Shown piece after piece: positions 28,691-38,840 of a stretch of DNA of 64,000 nucleotides. The DNA comes from WHTX01 sp038255145 (lineage in GTDB: Bacteria > Actinomycetota > Acidimicrobiia > Acidimicrobiales > CAIXPF01): assembly GCA_038255145.1 (NCBI GenBank), contig JBBSLP010000022.1, positions 11,661 to 75,660 on the forward strand, in the 5' to 3' direction. Every line of letters begins with the position of its first letter. Positions within the stretch are counted from its first letter, which is position 1. The notes under the pieces are model-generated. The model was given only the letters and a program-made list of their open reading frames with translations, did no database searches and was not told the origin of the DNA. The position numbers were made by a program, and so were the translations under genes.

Positions 28691-29533
28691 ATGGACGACC
28701 CCAGCTGTTGCTCCGCCCCCGCCCACGACCACCGATCCCTGCCCGACCTCGACGTGCTGACCGAGGCGCTCGTCTCGGCCCGGCCGGGGACGGGCGCCCT
28801 GGTCGGGCTGGTGGACAGCGAGCTCGATCGCGGCGATCTCCATTGCGGCGATCCCCACGCTGGCGAGCTCCTGCTCCAGCCCACGGGCCCGGGCGGTCCC
28901 TTCGCCCAGCTCGTGGGCTGGTGGGCACCGGTCCACTGGCGGGCCGTGGGCGTGATCGGGCCCGCCACGGTGCACTGCGGCGGCGAGCCGCAAGAGGCGG
29001 GCATGGCCCTGCTCGTGCACCGCAGCGGTGCCACCAGCGTGTCCATCGCCCTCGACGGCGCGCCGCGGCCCCTCGACGTCGACGGGGCCGTCGGCCGGTT
29101 GGTCGACGCGTGCCGACGTGCACTGCGGCTGCCCACCCCGCCGCTACGTACCCCACCGGCCGCCTGGTTCGCCCAACGCTGGCTCGACGAGCTGGTGGCT
29201 GCGCTGGCCGGGGGCGAGGCACCCGATTGGGGGGCTGCGGCCCGCTTGCACCCCTTGTCACGCCTGGTCGAGGCGCCCGGCGACCTGGAGGCGCTGGCCC
29301 GCCACCCCGCAGCCCGGGCCAGCTGGGAGGACCTGCGCCTGACCGTGGCCCTGGGCCATGGCGACGCCACCGCACCCGAGGCCCGCCTGGCCGCGTGGAT
29401 GGATGCCCCCATGTTCGGGCGGTGGCTGCTCGACGCCCGGCCCCCGCTCGACGAGCTGGCCGCCGCGGTGGCCGACCTGGCGCCGCCGGTCGTGGCCCAG
29501 CGGGTCGCGGCCACCCTGCCGGCGTGGCGCTGA
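28691..29533 (+). CDS. Hypothetical protein
   Basis: Unrecognised soluble protein of 280 aa. Start at the ATG at 28691 with a GAGG about 11 nt upstream; an in-frame GTG at 28634 would give 299 aa. The composition is coding-like throughout (HDHRSLPDLDVLTEALVSA, GWWAPVHWRAVGVIGPATV, a Trp- and Asp-rich C-terminal half). It has two cysteines at the N-terminus in DPSCCSAP, no signal peptide, and no motif I know. It follows whiB by a hairpin, so it is likely expressed separately. Confidence 0.65.
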   Translation: MDDPSCCSAPAHDHRSLPDLDVLTEALVSARPGTGALVGLVDSELDRGDLHCGDPHAGELLLQPTGPGGPFAQLVGWWAPVHWRAVGVIGPATVHCGGEPQEAGMALLVHRSGATSVSIALDGAPRPLDVDGAVGRLVDACRRALRLPTPPLRTPPAAWFAQRWLDELVAALAGGEAPDWGAAARLHPLSRLVEAPGDLEALARHPAARASWEDLRLTVALGHGDATAPEARLAAWMDAPMFGRWLLDARPPLDELAAAVADLAPPVVAQRVAATLPAWR

Positions 29534-29552
29534 CCGCGGCGACATCGGGCGG

Positions 29553-29558
29553 TAGCGT
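29553..29558 (+). promoter_or_regulatory. -10 box of the PaaI-like gene
   Basis: TAGCGT, 8 nt before ATG 29567. Confidence 0.5.
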
Positions 29559-29566
29559 GCGCCGCC

Positions 29567-30040
29567 ATGCCTGCGACCTGGCCCAACGCCGAACGCTTCC
29601 CCCTGCTCGACGACGCCGGGGTGGCCCGGTGGACCGAGCGCTTCCTGCGCCCCGACCGGGTGTTCTTCCCCACCCACGTGGGTCTCGTCGTCGACGAGGT
29701 CCGGGTGGGCTACGCCCGGCTGCGCCTCCCCATGCGTCCCGAGGTGGCCCAGGCCGCCGGCGTGGTCCATGGCGGGGCGTTGGCCAGCCTCGTCGACACG
29801 GCCGCCATACCGGCGGTGGCCACCAGCTACCCCCGCCAACCCGAGATGCTCACCGTGTCGTTGACGGTCAACTACGTGGGCGTCGTCGATGGCGAGGATG
29901 CCGTGGCCGAGAGCTGGGTCGAACAGGCCGGCTCGTCGATGGCCTTCGTCCGCGTCGAGGTGCGCGGCGCGGAGCGCGGCAAGCTGGCGGCGACAGCATC
30001 CCTGGTCTTCCGGGTCCGACCGCGACCAGAGGCGGCCTGA
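29567..30040 (+). CDS. PaaI-family hotdog thioesterase
   Basis: Acyl-CoA thioesterase-like hotdog protein of 157 aa. The family signature GVVHGGALASLVDTAA (His-Gly-Gly and the following Asp) is intact, and MLTVSLTVNYVG matches the central strand. Related proteins hydrolyse phenylacetyl- or 4-hydroxybenzoyl-CoA; the substrate is not known. Its 3' end faces dtxR. Confidence 0.87.
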   Translation: MPATWPNAERFPLLDDAGVARWTERFLRPDRVFFPTHVGLVVDEVRVGYARLRLPMRPEVAQAAGVVHGGALASLVDTAAIPAVATSYPRQPEMLTVSLTVNYVGVVDGEDAVAESWVEQAGSSMAFVRVEVRGAERGKLAATASLVFRVRPRPEAA

Positions 30041-30042
30041 AG

Positions 30043-30070
30043 GTCAGTCCAGGGCTGTCAGTCCAGGGCC
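30043..30070. repeat. 14-bp direct repeat between convergent genes
   Basis: GTCAGTCCAGGGCT at 30043 and GTCAGTCCAGGGCC at 30057, followed by another GTCAG that enters the dtxR stop region. Confidence 0.8.
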
Positions 30071-30071
30071 G

Positions 30072-30761
30072 TCAGGCCAAGGCAACGAGGATGCGGCTGG
30101 CGGCGAAGGCACCGATGCCCACGTGGCTGCCGCGGATCTCGACGGTGACGGTGCCGTCGGGCGAGGCCGCGGTGAGCACGCCCCGGTTGCCGGGCACCAC
30201 CGAGGCCGCTTCGAGGAACTCGAGCAGGCCGGGGGTGAACTCCAGCTCCTCGGTCACCCGGGTGACGGTGAAGCCATCGCCGCGGGGGACGTCGGACAGC
30301 ACCACGGTCACGGGAGGCCGGTAGGCCGAGCCGGGGATGGGGTTGCCGTGGGGGCAGGTGGTGGGATCGCCGAGGACCCGGTTCAGGGCCCCCTCGACGG
30401 CCGGGGAGATGACCCGCTCCCACTTGCTGGCCTCGTCGTGGGCGTCGGCCCAGGACAAGCCGAGGATGTCGGTCAACATGCGCTCGGCCAGCCGGTGGCG
30501 GCGGACGATGCTCTCGGCCAGCATCAGACCACGCTCGGTGAGCTCGATCTTGCCCGACATGTTGACCAGCGACTCGGTCTCGAGTCGTCGCATCATCTCG
30601 GAGACGGCGGGGCGGGACACGCCCAGCCGCTCGGCGATGCGGGCCTGGATGACGTCGACGTCATCCTCCTGCAGCTCGTAGATCGCCTCGCAGTACTGCT
30701 CGAAGGCGGGGTTCGTGGACGGGAACGTCGTGTGAGAGGCCTGGCCCAACGTGGTCGCCAT
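30072..30761 (-). CDS. DtxR/MntR-family metal-dependent regulator
   Basis: Metal-responsive repressor of 229 aa. Residues ~20-80 form the winged helix (QARIAERLGVSRPAVSEMMRRLE), ~85-145 the dimerisation/metal-binding domain (MLAESIVRRHRLAERMLTDI, AHDEASKWERVIS with His/Glu ligands), and ~165-228 an SH3-like FeoA domain. Iron or manganese is the likely signal; the sequence does not separate IdeR from MntR. It has its own TAGCAT box 8 nt upstream, inside the 3' end of ald, and lies 11 nt from the ald stop, so it may be read from both promoters. Confidence 0.9.
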   Translation of the reverse strand: MATTLGQASHTTFPSTNPAFEQYCEAIYELQEDDVDVIQARIAERLGVSRPAVSEMMRRLETESLVNMSGKIELTERGLMLAESIVRRHRLAERMLTDILGLSWADAHDEASKWERVISPAVEGALNRVLGDPTTCPHGNPIPGSAYRPPVTVVLSDVPRGDGFTVTRVTEELEFTPGLLEFLEAASVVPGNRGVLTAASPDGTVTVEIRGSHVGIGAFAASRILVALA

Positions 30762-30769
30762 ACGGGCCG

Positions 30770-30775
30770 ATGCTA
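30770..30775 (-). promoter_or_regulatory. -10 box of the DtxR-like gene
   Basis: TAGCAT on the minus strand, 8 nt from ATG 30761, overlapping the last codons of ald. Confidence 0.5.
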
Positions 30776-31933
30776 CCCGCCGAGCACAGCCTGACCCCGA
30801 CCCTGGCCAGCATCGGCCCGGGCGGACAGGAAGGTGGCCAGATCGGTGGCCGGCAGGCCCAGGGCGTGGGCCACGGTGGGGTTGACCACGGCACCGCCGG
30901 CGATGTTCACGCCCCCGGCGAGCTCGGGGTGCCGGGCCAGGGCGGGACCGAGCCCACCGGCCAACGCCACCACGTAGCGCATGGTGGCGTTGGTCAGCGC
31001 GTAGGTCGACGTGCGGGGCACGGCGCCGGGCATGTTGCCCACGCAGTAGTGGAGGACGTCGTGCACCAGGTACACGGGATCGCGGTGCGTGGTCTCCCGG
31101 GAGGTGGCGAAGCACCCGCCCTGGTCGATGGCCACGTCGACGAGCACGCTGCCCGCTTCCATGGCCTCCACCCCGTCCTCGTCGACGACCACGGGAGCAC
31201 GGTCACCGGCCACGAGGACGGCGCCGATGACCAGGTCCGAGCGGGCCACGTTCAGCTCCACGGTGTGGCGGGACGAGTGGATGGTCTCCACCCGGCCCCC
31301 CCACATGCGCTCGACGTGGGCAAGCCGCTCGGTGTCGAGGTCGAGCACGGTCACCGCCGCCCCCAGCCCCACGGCCACGTCGATGGCGTGCCAGCCCACG
31401 ACGCCGGCGCCGATGACGCTGACCCGGGCCCGGGCCACACCGGGGATGCCGCCGGCCAGGATGCCCTTGCCGCCCTGGGGGGCCTCGAGGAAGCGGAACC
31501 CGGCTTGGACGGACAGGCGCCCGGCGATGCGGCTCATGGGGGCGAGGAGGGGCAGGTCGCCGGCGGGCCCCCGCACCGTCTCGTAGGCCACGGCCACCGC
31601 GCCCGAGGCCAGCAGGGCGTCGGCCACGTCGGGGTAGGCGGCAAGGTGCAGGTAGGTGAAGAGCACGTGGTGGGGGCGCAACAGGGCCAGGTCGGCGGGC
31701 TGGGGCTCCTTGACGTGCAGGATCAGGCCGGCCCGGTCGTAGACCTGTTCGGGGCCGCTCACGGTGGCGGCACCGGCGACGGCATACTGCTCGTCGGAGA
31801 TGCCTGAACCCAGCCCAGCACCCGATTGGACGACCACCTCGTGACCAGCGGCGACGAGCTCTCGCACCCCGGCCGGCGTGATGGCCACCCGGCGTTCGTC
31901 CAGCTTCGTCTCGGCGGGAACCCCGACGACCAT
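30773..31933 (-). CDS. ald: Alanine dehydrogenase
   Basis: NAD-dependent alanine dehydrogenase of 386 aa, interconverting alanine and pyruvate + NH4+. Conserved pieces: the opening VGVPAETKLDERRVAITP, HVKEPQ (catalytic Lys), LHLAAYP (catalytic His), and the dinucleotide-binding VIGAGVVGWHAI. A strong GAGGAGG sequence lies 6 nt before the ATG. It lies divergent from the glutaminyl-cyclase gene, whose start is 30 nt away, and just upstream of the DtxR-like gene. Confidence 0.95.
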   Translation of the reverse strand: MVVGVPAETKLDERRVAITPAGVRELVAAGHEVVVQSGAGLGSGISDEQYAVAGAATVSGPEQVYDRAGLILHVKEPQPADLALLRPHHVLFTYLHLAAYPDVADALLASGAVAVAYETVRGPAGDLPLLAPMSRIAGRLSVQAGFRFLEAPQGGKGILAGGIPGVARARVSVIGAGVVGWHAIDVAVGLGAAVTVLDLDTERLAHVERMWGGRVETIHSSRHTVELNVARSDLVIGAVLVAGDRAPVVVDEDGVEAMEAGSVLVDVAIDQGGCFATSRETTHRDPVYLVHDVLHYCVGNMPGAVPRTSTYALTNATMRYVVALAGGLGPALARHPELAGGVNIAGGAVVNPTVAHALGLPATDLATFLSARADAGQGRGQAVLGG

Positions 31934-31963
31934 CGGCCACCTCCTCGTCCACGGCGAAGGCTA

Positions 31964-32845
31964 GTGACGTCGCCGCACCATCGACCGCGGGCGGTGGTCC
32001 TGGCTCTGGCCACCACGGCGGCGGCACTGCTGGCTGCGTGCACGGCCGACGGGTCGAGCGCGCTGCGGCCGCCGCCGCCGTCCTCCACCGAGGGCATCCT
32101 CACCACCAGCGTCGAGACCGTGCCCTACACGGCCGCCGCTCCGGGGACGGTGGCCCAGTTGCACGTCGAGGTGCTCGAGACCCGGCCCCACGACGCCACC
32201 GCCTTCACCCAGGGCCTCGAGGTGGTCGACGGTCGGCTCTACGAGAGCACCGGACTCGTGGGCGCCTCCACCGTGCGCGAGGTCGATCCCGCCACCGGGG
32301 CCGTGTTGCGCAGGACCGCCCTGGCCCCCAACCTGTTCGGCGAGGGCCTGACCGCGGTGGGCGACCGCCTGGTCCAGCTGACGTGGAAGGACGGCGTGGT
32401 CCTGGTGTGGGACCAGGCCACCCTGGCCCTGGTCGACCAGATCGCCCTGCCCGGCGAGGGGTGGGGCCTGTGCTACGACGCCGGAGCCGGTCGACTGGTG
32501 CAGAGCGACGGCACCGCCACCCTGACCTTCCGTGACCCCGACGACCTGACGGCCCAGGGCCAGGTCGCGGTGAGCGAGGACGGCCGACCCGTGGCCCGGC
32601 TCAACGAGCTCGAGTGCGACGCCCGCAGCGGCCTGGTGTGGGCCAACGTGTGGCTCACCGACGCCATCGTCGGCATCGACCCCGGGACCGGGCAGGTCAG
32701 GGTCCGTGTCGACGCCAGCGCCCTGCGCCCCGCCGGCGTCGGACCCAACGCCGTGCTCAACGGCATCGCTTCGCTCGGCGACGGGCGCTTCCTCGTCACC
32801 GGCAAGCTGTGGCCCCAGGCCTTCGTGGTCCGCTTCGTCAGCTGA
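31964..32845 (+). CDS. Lipoprotein glutaminyl-peptide cyclotransferase (plant type)
   Basis: Glutaminyl-peptide cyclotransferase of the beta-propeller type, 293 aa, which converts N-terminal Gln of proteins to pyroglutamate outside the membrane. Lipobox LLAAC gives C26 as the lipidated residue. The enzyme part has the family pattern HDATAFTQGLEVVDGRLYEST, then repeated propeller strands (LVQLTWKDG, LNELECDARSGLVWANVW) and VLNGIAS. GTG at 31964 is chosen because the signal peptide follows directly; the open frame to 31826 crosses the ald start. Confidence 0.87.
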   Translation: MTSPHHRPRAVVLALATTAAALLAACTADGSSALRPPPPSSTEGILTTSVETVPYTAAAPGTVAQLHVEVLETRPHDATAFTQGLEVVDGRLYESTGLVGASTVREVDPATGAVLRRTALAPNLFGEGLTAVGDRLVQLTWKDGVVLVWDQATLALVDQIALPGEGWGLCYDAGAGRLVQSDGTATLTFRDPDDLTAQGQVAVSEDGRPVARLNELECDARSGLVWANVWLTDAIVGIDPGTGQVRVRVDASALRPAGVGPNAVLNGIASLGDGRFLVTGKLWPQAFVVRFVS

Positions 32846-32906
32846 ACCGCCTTCGTCGACACCTGGACGTGGCGCTCCGTGCGGTTAGGTCACGGGATCG
32901 CGGTGC

Positions 32907-32912
32907 TACCGT
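32907..32912 (+). promoter_or_regulatory. -10 box of the antitoxin-toxin operon
   Basis: TACCGT, 6 nt before ATG 32919. Confidence 0.6.
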
Positions 32913-32918
32913 AACCAC

Positions 32919-33536
32919 ATGGTCATGAGGGCTCCGGCAGGAGCCAGTGGCGCCACCGACGGGGTACCTGCCCCGGCCGGCCTGCGCCCCACCGACGTCG
33001 CCGTGGCTGCTGCACTGTCCCGCCGCCCCTTCGGCCTGCGCTCGGCCCGGGCCGTGGGCGTGGCCGCCGGCCACAGCCCCAGCGTGGCCAGCCGCTCCCT
33101 GCGTCGTCTGGAAGCAGCCGGCATCGTGCGCCGACGCCACGACAACGTGGCCGAAGGGGCAGCCCGCACCGTGGTCGTGTGGTCCATCGACTGGTGCTCC
33201 CCCGCGTGGCACGCCGTCGCCGCCCACGTCGGCCGGGCCGCCTCCACCTCTCCGGCGCCGGCCCCTGCGGTCGACCGGCGCCTGCCCGCCCGCTTGGCCC
33301 ACCTGTTCTGGAACGTCGAGCTCGGCGCCGTCGACCTCGAGCGCCACGGCGCCTACGTGGCCAGCCGCATCCTGCGCAGCGACGACTGCCAGGCCCTGGG
33401 TTGGCTGGCCCGCCACCTCGGTCCCGAGCACGTGCGCATCGCCTCCCGCGGTCGGGGGCTCGATCCCCGCCGGGCCCGGTTGGCCCGCCTGCTGGCCGGC
33501 GGCACGCCCACGGCGACCGTCGCTCCCGCCTCCTGA
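32919..33536 (+). CDS. AbiE-type antitoxin, winged-helix plus DUF6922-like domain
   Basis: Likely antitoxin/repressor of 205 aa. Residues ~20-90 are a winged helix (VAVAAALSRRPFGLRSARAV, then SRSLRRLEAAGIVRRRHD). Residues ~125-200 match the short domain often encoded before AbiEii toxins (DUF6922-like): LAHLFWNVELGAVDLERHG and LGWLARHLGPEHVRIA, ending in helical RRARLARLL. The toxin ATG overlaps its stop (TGATG). In AbiE systems this partner represses its own promoter and blocks the toxin; here both parts are fused in one protein. DUF6922 assignment is from memory of the pattern. Confidence 0.68.
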   Translation: MVMRAPAGASGATDGVPAPAGLRPTDVAVAAALSRRPFGLRSARAVGVAAGHSPSVASRSLRRLEAAGIVRRRHDNVAEGAARTVVVWSIDWCSPAWHAVAAHVGRAASTSPAPAPAVDRRLPARLAHLFWNVELGAVDLERHGAYVASRILRSDDCQALGWLARHLGPEHVRIASRGRGLDPRRARLARLLAGGTPTATVAPAS

Positions 33537-34198
33537 TGGACGCGCCGCCCGAGCGGCTCCCGCCCTGGTTGTCAGCGGTGCTGCCGGCGGACACCGCGGC
33601 CATGTGGCTGCTGGCCCGTACCGTGCTGCCCGCCGAGGCCTACCTGATCGGGGGCACGGCCGTGGCCGTGCACCTCCAGCACCGGCTCAGCCGCGACCTC
33701 GACCTGTGCTTCGAGGCCGCCTGCGACCTCGACCGGGTGGTGACCGACCTGGCCGCCCTGGCCCCCGTGCAGGTCACCTCCCGCCGCAACCTGGGCCTCG
33801 ATCTGCTCATGAGTCGGACCAAGGTGCAGCTGCTGTGCCCGCCCGGCCACCGCCGCATCGAGCCCACGTCGGTGGTCGAGGGCCTGCGCATCGCCGGGCT
33901 GGGTGACCTGTTGGCCATGAAGTTGCAGGTGGTGGTGGACCGGCCCGAGCTGCGGGACTACTTCGACCTGGTGTGCATCGAGACCCAGGGCCACCGCCAC
34001 GTCGAGGAGGGCCTGGCCCTGTTCGTCGAGCGCTTCCGCCCCCAGGTACCCGACCAGGCCATCGCCACCATCCTCGCCTACCTGGCCGACCTCACCGACG
34101 TGCCCGAGGACCCCTCCCTCCCCATGGACCGGGCCGAGATCGAGGCCTACTGGCACCGCCGCGTCCCCGAGGTCGTCCGCCACCTCGAACGGGGCTGA
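33536..34198 (+). CDS. AbiEii/MenT-type nucleotidyltransferase toxin
   Basis: Probable toxin of 220 aa in the nucleotidyltransferase AbiEii/AbiGii family, which modify tRNA or another target using an NTP and stop growth. The active site pattern is complete: YLIGGTAVAV (G39-G40-T41) and RLSRDLDLCFE (D54, D56), and a conserved Lys in LLAMKLQVVVDRPE with the following basic/acid pattern. Translationally coupled to the antitoxin (TGATG). Could act in phage defence by abortive infection or as a stress module; no other defence gene adjoins. The region downstream is non-coding. Confidence 0.8.
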   Translation: MDAPPERLPPWLSAVLPADTAAMWLLARTVLPAEAYLIGGTAVAVHLQHRLSRDLDLCFEAACDLDRVVTDLAALAPVQVTSRRNLGLDLLMSRTKVQLLCPPGHRRIEPTSVVEGLRIAGLGDLLAMKLQVVVDRPELRDYFDLVCIETQGHRHVEEGLALFVERFRPQVPDQAIATILAYLADLTDVPEDPSLPMDRAEIEAYWHRRVPEVVRHLERG

Positions 34199-34317
34199 GC
34201 GAAACCACCCCGCTCGCGTCCGGCGGCCGGCACGGCAAGGCCACACCTCCACCCTGTTCCGCACCACGGCGAACCGGCTGACGGCCCTGGCCCGGGCCAC
34301 GCACCTGGCCTGGGTTC

Positions 34318-34366
34318 CGCGAAGGTCTGTTGACCTGGGCGGTACACCAGCCTTCGCGACAGACCT
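34318..34366. repeat. Interleaved inverted repeats
   Basis: CGCGAAGG (34318-34325) pairs with CCTTCGCG (34351-34358), and AGGTCTGT (34323-34330) pairs with ACAGACCT (34359-34366). The order A-B-A'-B' would allow a pseudoknot in RNA, not a simple hairpin. Confidence 0.75.
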
Positions 34367-34372
34367 ACCGTC

Positions 34373-34424
34373 GTGAGCAACCAGCGTGAGCAACCAGCGC
34401 GAGCAGCAAGCGCGAGCAACCAGA
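34373..34424. repeat. 13-bp tandem repeat, 4 copies
   Basis: GTGAGCAACCAGC twice, then two variants, GCGAGCAGCAAGC and GCGAGCAACCAGA. Non-coding. Confidence 0.88.
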
Positions 34425-34596
34425 TGAAAGGTGTTCCGACGCCGGCATCGATGGGCCGAGACCGCCCCGATTCGCCGTGGTGCGGAACCGAAGGAACGCC
34501 ATGGCCCTGCTCGGACGGGCCAGACCGGGTCGGGTCGGACGACCGGCGGGACGAGGTGACGGACACCGTCGTTCGCCCCCGGTCGGCCCGGGCTCG

Positions 34597-34602
34597 TACG
34601 AT
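34597..34602 (+). promoter_or_regulatory. -10 box of mutA
   Basis: TACGAT, 6 nt before GTG 34609. Confidence 0.6.
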
Positions 34603-34608
34603 CGGGCC

Positions 34609-36500
34609 GTGGCCGTTCAGCAGGACCTCCCCCTGGGTTCCGAGTTCCCCCCGCCCAGTCGTGACCAGTGGCTGGCGCTGGTGGACAAGGTGCTGGCCGG
34701 AGCCCCCTTCGATCGCAAGCTGGTGTCCCGCACACCGGACGGGCTGCGGGTCGAGCCCCTCTACACCGCAGCCGACGTCCCCGCCGGCGATCCCGCCGGC
34801 CTGCCCGGTCTGGCCCCCTTCACCCGGGGTGGCGATCCCGGACGTCGGGTCAGCGACGGGTGGGACATCCGCCAGCTCTACGCCCAGCCCGACCTGGCCG
34901 AGGCCAACGCCGCCATCCTCTCCGACCTCGAGCGGGGGGTGACCTCCCTCGTCCTGCACCTGGGCCCCGGAGGGCTACCGGTCAGCTCGGTCGACGACCT
35001 GGCCGCGGTGCTCGACGGGGTGCTGCTCGACCTCGCCCCCGTGATCCTCGACGCCGCCGTGCTCGCCGGGACCACCACCACGGGCACAGGGGCCGAAGGC
35101 GTCGACGCCGTCACCGCCGCGGGCTGGCTGCGCGAGCTGTGGGGCCGCCAGCAGGTGCCGCCCAGCGCCGCGCTCGGCCAGCTGGGCATCGACCCCCTGG
35201 CCACCGCGGCCCGCACCGGAACCGCCGCCCGTCTCGACGACCTGGTCAGCCTGGTCCGTGACCTCCACGCCACCCACCCCCAGGTGCGGGTGGGTCGCGT
35301 CGACGCCACCGTGTACGCCGACGCCGGGGCCAGCCCGGCCCAGGAGCTGGCCTTCGCCCTGGCCACCGGGGTGGCCTACCTGCGGGCCCTCCTCGCCGCC
35401 GGCATCGACATCGACACCGCCTGTGGCCAGCTCGTCTTCCAGTTGTCGGCCACGGCCGAGCAGTTCGGGACCATGGCCAAGCTGCGGGCCGCCCGCCGGT
35501 GCTGGGCCCGGGTGGCCGAGGCCAGCGGCGCCTCCCCTGCGGCCCGGGCCGCCCGCATCGACGCGGTGACGGCTTCGGCCATGCTGTCCCAGCGCGACCC
35601 CTGGGTGAACGTGCTGCGCTCCACCCTGGCCACCTTCGCCGCCGGCGCGGCGGGGGCCGACAGCGTGACCGTGCTCCCCTTCGACCAGGCCGTGGGCGTG
35701 CCCGACGAGCTCGGGCGCCGCCTGGCCCGCAACACCCAGATGATCCTGCTCGAGGAGACCAACCTGGCCCGGGTGCTCGACCCCGGCGGCGGTTCCTACT
35801 TCGTCGAGCACCTGACCGAGGAGCTGGCCCAGGAGGCCTGGCGCCGCTTCCAGGCCATCGAAGCGGCCGGGGGCATGGCCGCCGTGCTCGCCTCGGGCCA
35901 GGCCGCAGCCGAGGTCGAGGCGTCGTGGCGGGCCACCCTGAAGTCGGTGGCCACCCGCCGCCAACCCCTGACCGGGGTCAGCGAGTTCCCCGACGTGGCC
36001 GAACCCCGACTGGCCCGCCGACCCTGGCCCGCGGCGGTGGCCGACGGGCCCTTCCCCCTGCGCCGGCGGTCGGCCCCCTTCGAGGCCCTGCGCGACGCGG
36101 CCGACCAGGCCGAACCCACCCCCACCATCTTCCTGGCCAACCTGGGCCCCATCGCCGTCCACACGGCCCGGGCCGGCTTCGCCCGCAACCTGTTCGAGAC
36201 CGGGGGCGTGCGCACCGTCGACAACGAGGGCTTCGACGACGCCGACCAGGTGGCCTCGGCCTTCACCGCCAGCGGCGCCCGCCTGGCCATCCTGTGCTCG
36301 TCGGATGCCGTGTACGCCGAGCGGGCCGCAGACACGGCCCGGGCCCTCAAGGCCACCGGCGCGGTCCGGGTGTACCTGGCCGGGGCCCCCGGTGACGCCC
36401 GCGACGCCTATGAGGCTGCGGGGATCGATGAGTTCGTCTCCGTCGGAACTGATGCCCTCGACGTGCTGCGTCGGGCGCTCGACACGTTGGGGGTAACGCC

Positions 36501-36504
<4 letters not shown>
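34609..36504 (+). CDS. mutA: Methylmalonyl-CoA mutase small subunit
   Basis: Non-catalytic beta subunit of methylmalonyl-CoA mutase (631 aa), partner of MutB in converting (R)-methylmalonyl-CoA to succinyl-CoA during propionate, odd-chain fatty-acid and branched-amino-acid breakdown. N-terminal TIM-barrel-like part (DGLRVEPLYTAADVP, GWDIRQLYAQPDL) and a degenerate C-terminal B12-like domain without the DxHxxG motif (IFLANLGPIAVHTARAGFA). GTG at 34609 follows TACGAT by 6 nt; an upstream extension to 34477 is less likely. Stop overlaps mutB by ATGA. Confidence 0.93.
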
Positions 36505-38747
<2,243 letters not shown>

Positions 38748-38763
38748 GACGAGCCACCCCAGC

Positions 38764-38810
38764 TTCTCGGCGGAGTCGGTCTCGGCATCCGAGACGGGAT
38801 CCGCCGAGAA
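38764..38810. terminator. Nested hairpin after mutB
   Basis: Outer stem TTCTCGGCGGA / TCCGCCGAGAA (11 bp) encloses an inner stem GTCTCGG / CCGAGAC (7 bp) with a CAT loop. It begins 17 nt after the mutB stop and stands between convergent genes, so it is probably bidirectional. Confidence 0.75.
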
Positions 38811-38840
38811 CAGCGACCGTGTCCGCCCGCGCCCCTGCGG

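Larger units (their letters stand above)
34199..34608. other. 410-nt intergenic region with structured repeats
   Basis: No convincing gene: frames crossing it show shadow composition and Arg/Pro/Gly-rich translations. It is less GC-rich than the flanks. It holds interleaved inverted repeats (34318-34366), a 13-bp tandem repeat (34373-34424) and the mutA promoter near its right end. Confidence 0.7.

Noticed and set aside
34199..34608. Decayed insertion sequence or small gene
   Set aside because: No transposase-like frame, terminal inverted repeats or target duplications; frames across it look like shadows.
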